Source: Verrucomicrobiales bacterium
GTDB lineage: Bacteria > Verrucomicrobiota > Verrucomicrobiia > Verrucomicrobiales > DEV007
Assembly: GCA_029233965.1 (NCBI GenBank)
Contig: JARGOP010000014.1
Coordinates: 25,950-89,123 of the forward strand
Direction of reading: 5' to 3'
DNA length: 63,174 nucleotides
Position numbers and translations under genes: made by a program. Of the stretch, positions 62,502 through 63,174 are shown piece after piece. Every line of letters starts with the position of its first letter. The first letter of the stretch is position 1. The notes under the pieces are model-generated. The model did no database searches and was not told where the DNA came from. It was given only the letters and a program-made list of their open reading frames with translations.

Positions 62502-63174
62502 GTGTTCGAAAACCTCGAAAAGATGGAAAATCCCCTTGTACTTTTGTTAGTTTCAAGTAGGTCCCGGCATGGAAGAAATTCGCATCCATCCGAAGGACGC
62601 CGCCAACGCAAAGCGGCTCAAAAAATTAACGAAGACCGAGCGAGTACCTGCACGAACGCAAAGAGCTCGAAGGGAGGAAGACCGCCTGCCGATACCGAGC
62701 GCATTCTGCAAGGGATTCTTTCCGGCTGCGGGAAGGTTGTTCTTGGCGTGCTTTGAGCACCTTCGCTCCTTCCACCACGATCTACACCCGTTGGAAGAGT
62801 TGGTGTGAAACGGGAGTGTGGGACCGCATTCTCGATGCGCTCGCGGAAACGGCGAGTGGGAAGCTCCGGGCGATCGATTCCAGCTGCGCGAAAGTCCACA
62901 AACACGCGTTCGGAGGCATGCAAGGTCCTGAATTCCAATGCATCGGAAAGACCAAGGGCAGTGCAAACACGAAGATCCATGCGCTGGTCGACAACCAGGG
63001 TCGCTCCGTTCGAATCCTCCCCGGAGCTGGAAACCGTCACGACAGCATTGCCGCACCAGAACTCGTCGAAGGGCAAACATCCAGGACGATCCCTGCGGAC
63101 AAAGCCTACGGGAGCGCGATCTTTCGCGCTCTTCTGGAATCGCTCGGGCTGAAGGCCTGCATCCCTCCGAAAGC
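62502..63174 (+). pseudogene. Frameshifted IS5-family transposase, cut by the window end
   Basis: The N-terminal half (GRPPADTERILQGIL) is in one frame up to about 62720, and the rest continues in the -1 frame (FRLREGCSWRALSTFAPSTTIYTRWKSW ...). This second part has the DDE-type pattern of IS5 elements: AIDSSCAKVHKHAFGG with the first Asp, NTKIHALVDNQGRSVRI, and IPADKAYGSAIF with the second Asp; the third acidic residue lies beyond the window. A one-base deletion near CTTTCC explains the shift; some IS5 relatives use frameshifting, but no classical slippery site is seen. The sequence before GRPP does not match any transposase start I know. A left end may lie near 62498 (GAGCGTGTTCGAAAA), next to a CTAG. 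Confidence 0.75.

Noticed and set aside
1-63174. CRISPR arrays or other regularly spaced repeats
   Set aside because: No set of three or more regularly spaced direct repeats was noticed on reading the window.

Overview
This window is a piece of chromosome from a member of the phylum Verrucomicrobiota, probably near Verrucomicrobiales. The signs are a four-gene Verru_Chthon pseudopilin cassette, the short basic protein shared by Chlamydiae and Verrucomicrobia (43965-44120), exported sulfatases, a DUF1549/DUF1553 plus DUF1501 pair, a DUF1080 lipoprotein, a Tat-exported Gfo/Idh/MocA protein, and a division/cell-wall cluster whose gene order resembles that of Chlamydia. Few starts have a good Shine-Dalgarno sequence.

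Layout: (1) 1-6535 holds the end of one gene and a five-gene minus-strand operon encoding pilin-like, prepilin-signal proteins (order D, B, C, A, then an exported orphan). (2) 6650-13419 holds a decayed cytochrome-type gene, a TPR lipoprotein, an exported oxidoreductase, a dicarboxylate/amino-acid symporter, dnaB and rplI. (3) 13543-29975 is a mixed housekeeping and degradative stretch: thioredoxin-like protein, sulfatase, DHH/CBS pyrophosphatase-like protein, AP2-domain protein, HtrA protease, MoeB-rhodanese, Trm112-like protein, nadK, tlyA, exported SRPBCC protein, the DUF1549/DUF1501 pair, DUF1080 protein, a second sulfatase and pyrC. (4) 30045-30117 is tRNA-Ala(GGC). (5) 30228-40686 is the dcw cluster on the minus strand: rsmH-ftsL-ftsI-murE-murF-mraY-murD-LysM protein-ftsW, preceded by an AT-rich promoter region with a perfect dyad. 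(6) 41171-47103 holds small and hypothetical genes, a second broken gene (frameshift in a run of eight G), a DUF2314 membrane protein, a pseudouridine synthase and a large exported SGNH-hydrolase-like protein. (7) 47196-59234 is one 12-kb gene for a 4012-residue hybrid polyketide synthase/nonribosomal peptide synthetase. (8) 59471-63174 holds mdh, malQ and the start of a frameshifted IS5-type transposase cut by the window edge.

The most interesting locus is the 4012-residue megasynthase. Its domain order is KS-AT-DH-cMT-ER-KR-ACP-C-A-PCP followed by a C-terminal Rossmann domain. Apart from the last domain this is the order of fungal highly reducing PKS-NRPS hybrids, but here it is in a bacterial chromosome. 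The last domain is neither a thioesterase nor the usual SDR-type thioester reductase. Its motif pattern (LPCF, TTGDATR, GLGSIG) resembles cyanobacterial long-chain acyl-ACP reductase (AAR). I infer a single iterative line that makes a methyl-branched acyl chain, joins it to one small amino acid (glycine-like pocket code) and releases it by reduction. No tailoring, transport or phosphopantetheinyl transferase gene is visible beside it.

All calls come from reading the sequence and from knowledge of the families; no database search was possible.
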